Assembly (NCBI GenBank): GCA_949825025.1
Contig: OX463778.1
Coordinates: 51,484,829 to 51,548,828 of the forward strand
Direction of reading: 5' to 3'
DNA length: 64,000 bases
Source: Siphlonurus alternatus
Taxonomy: Eukaryota; Arthropoda; Insecta; Ephemeroptera; Siphlonuridae
Translations under genes and position numbers: made by a program
Shown: positions 62,615-64,000 of the stretch, piece by piece
How the letters are laid out: every line of letters starts with the position of its first letter
Position numbering within the stretch: position 1 is the first letter of the stretch
The notes under the pieces: generated by a model
Databases searched by the model: none
Seen by the model: only the letters and a program-made list of their open reading frames with translations
Told to the model about the DNA's origin: nothing

Positions 62615-64000
62615 CGGGGGGCGGGTTGCAAGGGAAGGGAGATTGAGGAGAGGGGAGAGAGAGGAGATGGAAGGTAGGAGGGAGGAAGCTCAAGGAGATT
62701 CGGTGATTGGAGATTTGATGATTGGAGGGAGGGGGAGCAGTATTGATAAATGTTTGAATGAATGTATGAACGATTGTGTAAATGAACAAAAAGTGAACCG
62801 ACGGAAAATAAATGGAGACAATTCTCATGGAGTGGCGAACTGTGAAGGTAAGCAGAGAAAACTTGATGATGGGAAGGTGAGGGTGATGGAGGTGAATGCT
62901 TGTGGAATTTTGGGTAAGGTTACTGTCTTTACCACAAAAATTGAATTATACAACCCTGATGTTATTGTTATTATAGAGACAAAGTTAGATGAAGGGATTC
63001 TTGATGCCGAGTTAATGATGCCATTGTATGATGTTTTTAGACGAGATAGAAATAGAAATGGAGGTGGAGTAATGGTAGCAATTAAAAAGCTACTAAGAGG
63101 TAGAGTAGAGTGGGTAGACGAGGATTGTGAGCTAATGGGGTTGGAGATTATGCTAAAGAGTGGGAAAATAAAATTGCTAGCTGGTTATAGACCAAGAGAT
63201 ACGGCTGCGAATAATCAGATCTTAGTGAAATTGGTGCATAAACTGGACGAAATGAATCCTGACCAACCAGTGCTGATTGTGGGGGATTTAAATTTACCAC
63301 ACGTTGACTGGGATGATAGGAGGGAGGAAGTAGGTTCGGAGAACCAAAGACTGGTGGCACGGATTTTGAATAGGGATTTAGTCCAAGTGGTTGACGAGTA
63401 TACGAGAGAACATACAAATGGCACTAGAAATATTCTGGATGTAGTTTTGGTTAGACCTATAGAATTCTGGGTAGAAACCCAAGTGGTAGATGGAATTAGC
63501 GATCATAGAATTTTGTTGGTAGATTTTGCAGTAGGCAAATCAATTCAGTCGGTGCAAAAGACGAAAAGATGGTTTTATAATAGGGCTGATATAGATAGGT
63601 TAAATGACGAACTGGAAAATAGATATAATAATTGGAAGAACGCGAATGATGTAAATCAGCTGTGGAATTTATATGTTGAAATTTGTAACGAGCTAAGAGA
63701 TATATATGTTCCGTCAAAGATATTCTCGGATATTAGCGACCCGCCTCAATATAATAATAGAGAAGTGAGAAGTAGGAAAAGATGTTTGAGAAGACAGTAT
63801 GGCCGTTTTAAGAGGGGAGAGGTGAAGAAGAGTAGTGTTAAAAAAGCGGAAATTGAACTTAACACTGCTAAGGTGCGTTCTGAAAATGAGTTTATGAAGA
63901 AAATGTTTGATGAGAGGGATAAAAGTGGTAGTTGGAGAAGAATGTATCAGCATGTGAAGGGACTTCGGCTAGCAGGAAATCAGATACCAGTGTTAAAAGA
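62613..64000 (+). CDS. non-LTR retrotransposon ORF2, endonuclease part (incomplete at window edge)
   Basis: An uninterrupted frame from just after the leader stop to the end of the window; the first ATG is at 62667. Counting from it, an AP-like endonuclease domain spans about residues 73-290. Catalytic-type motifs are present: VNACGIL (Asn77), IIETKL (Glu104), NRNGGGVMV, VLIVGDLNLPHVDW (Asp207, Asn209), GTRNILDVVLV and GISDHRILL (Asp279, His280). A Lys/Arg-rich linker follows (EVRSRKRCLRRQYGRF). The reverse transcriptase should begin beyond 64000. The motif set fits the CR1/Jockey-like LINE group; the frame is free of stops, so the copy may be recent. Confidence 0.9.

Noticed and set aside
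62580..63953. Several minus-strand ORFs of 70-90 codons
   Set aside because: They are antisense shadows of the retrotransposon endonuclease frame.

Overview
The window is AT-rich eukaryotic nuclear DNA, probably from an arthropod and most likely an insect. The evidence is split genes with GT-AG introns, a beta-class carbonic anhydrase of the invertebrate type, an Asn-rich C2H2 zinc-finger factor, many AT microsatellites, non-LTR and DNA-transposon remnants, and no bacterial operon structure. The species cannot be fixed from sequence alone.

Only three loci are well supported. (1) At the left edge, on the minus strand, two phase-compatible exons (433-689 and 853-1022) belong to an unidentified gene that probably runs off the window. 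(2) At 8.3-10.3 kb, minus strand, lies the C-terminal exon and one upstream exon of a two-finger C2H2 transcription factor; a candidate first exon sits at 11.5 kb. (3) At 58.1-61.1 kb, minus strand, is a complete five-exon beta-carbonic anhydrase of 255 residues with all zinc ligands. From 62.4 kb to the right edge runs a non-LTR retrotransposon with an intact AP-like endonuclease domain; its reverse transcriptase would lie beyond the window.

The remaining ~45 kb (12-58 kb) is a gene desert of very AT-rich DNA punctuated every 1-4 kb by 100-300 bp pockets of higher GC and CpG. Some pockets carry open frames bounded by good splice signals, the best being a two-exon cysteine-rich small ORF at 15.06-15.38 kb. 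Others look like promoter or enhancer cores, for example the CRE palindrome at 51.24 kb. None is proven, and GC-rich pockets are poor in stop codons by composition alone.

The desert is rich in small non-autonomous transposons with readable boundaries. They include four TTAA-flanked elements (13.8, 37.4, 45.7 and 51.5 kb), among them a near-identical 385-bp pair and a 466-bp near-perfect giant hairpin. There are three hAT-type MITEs, two with exact 8-bp target duplications. An inverted-repeat element carrying an exact tRNA B-box is present twice in opposite orientation. A tRNA-related palindrome lies inside carbonic anhydrase intron 3. Simple repeats include a 40-copy ATAAT array and several long (AT)n tracts.
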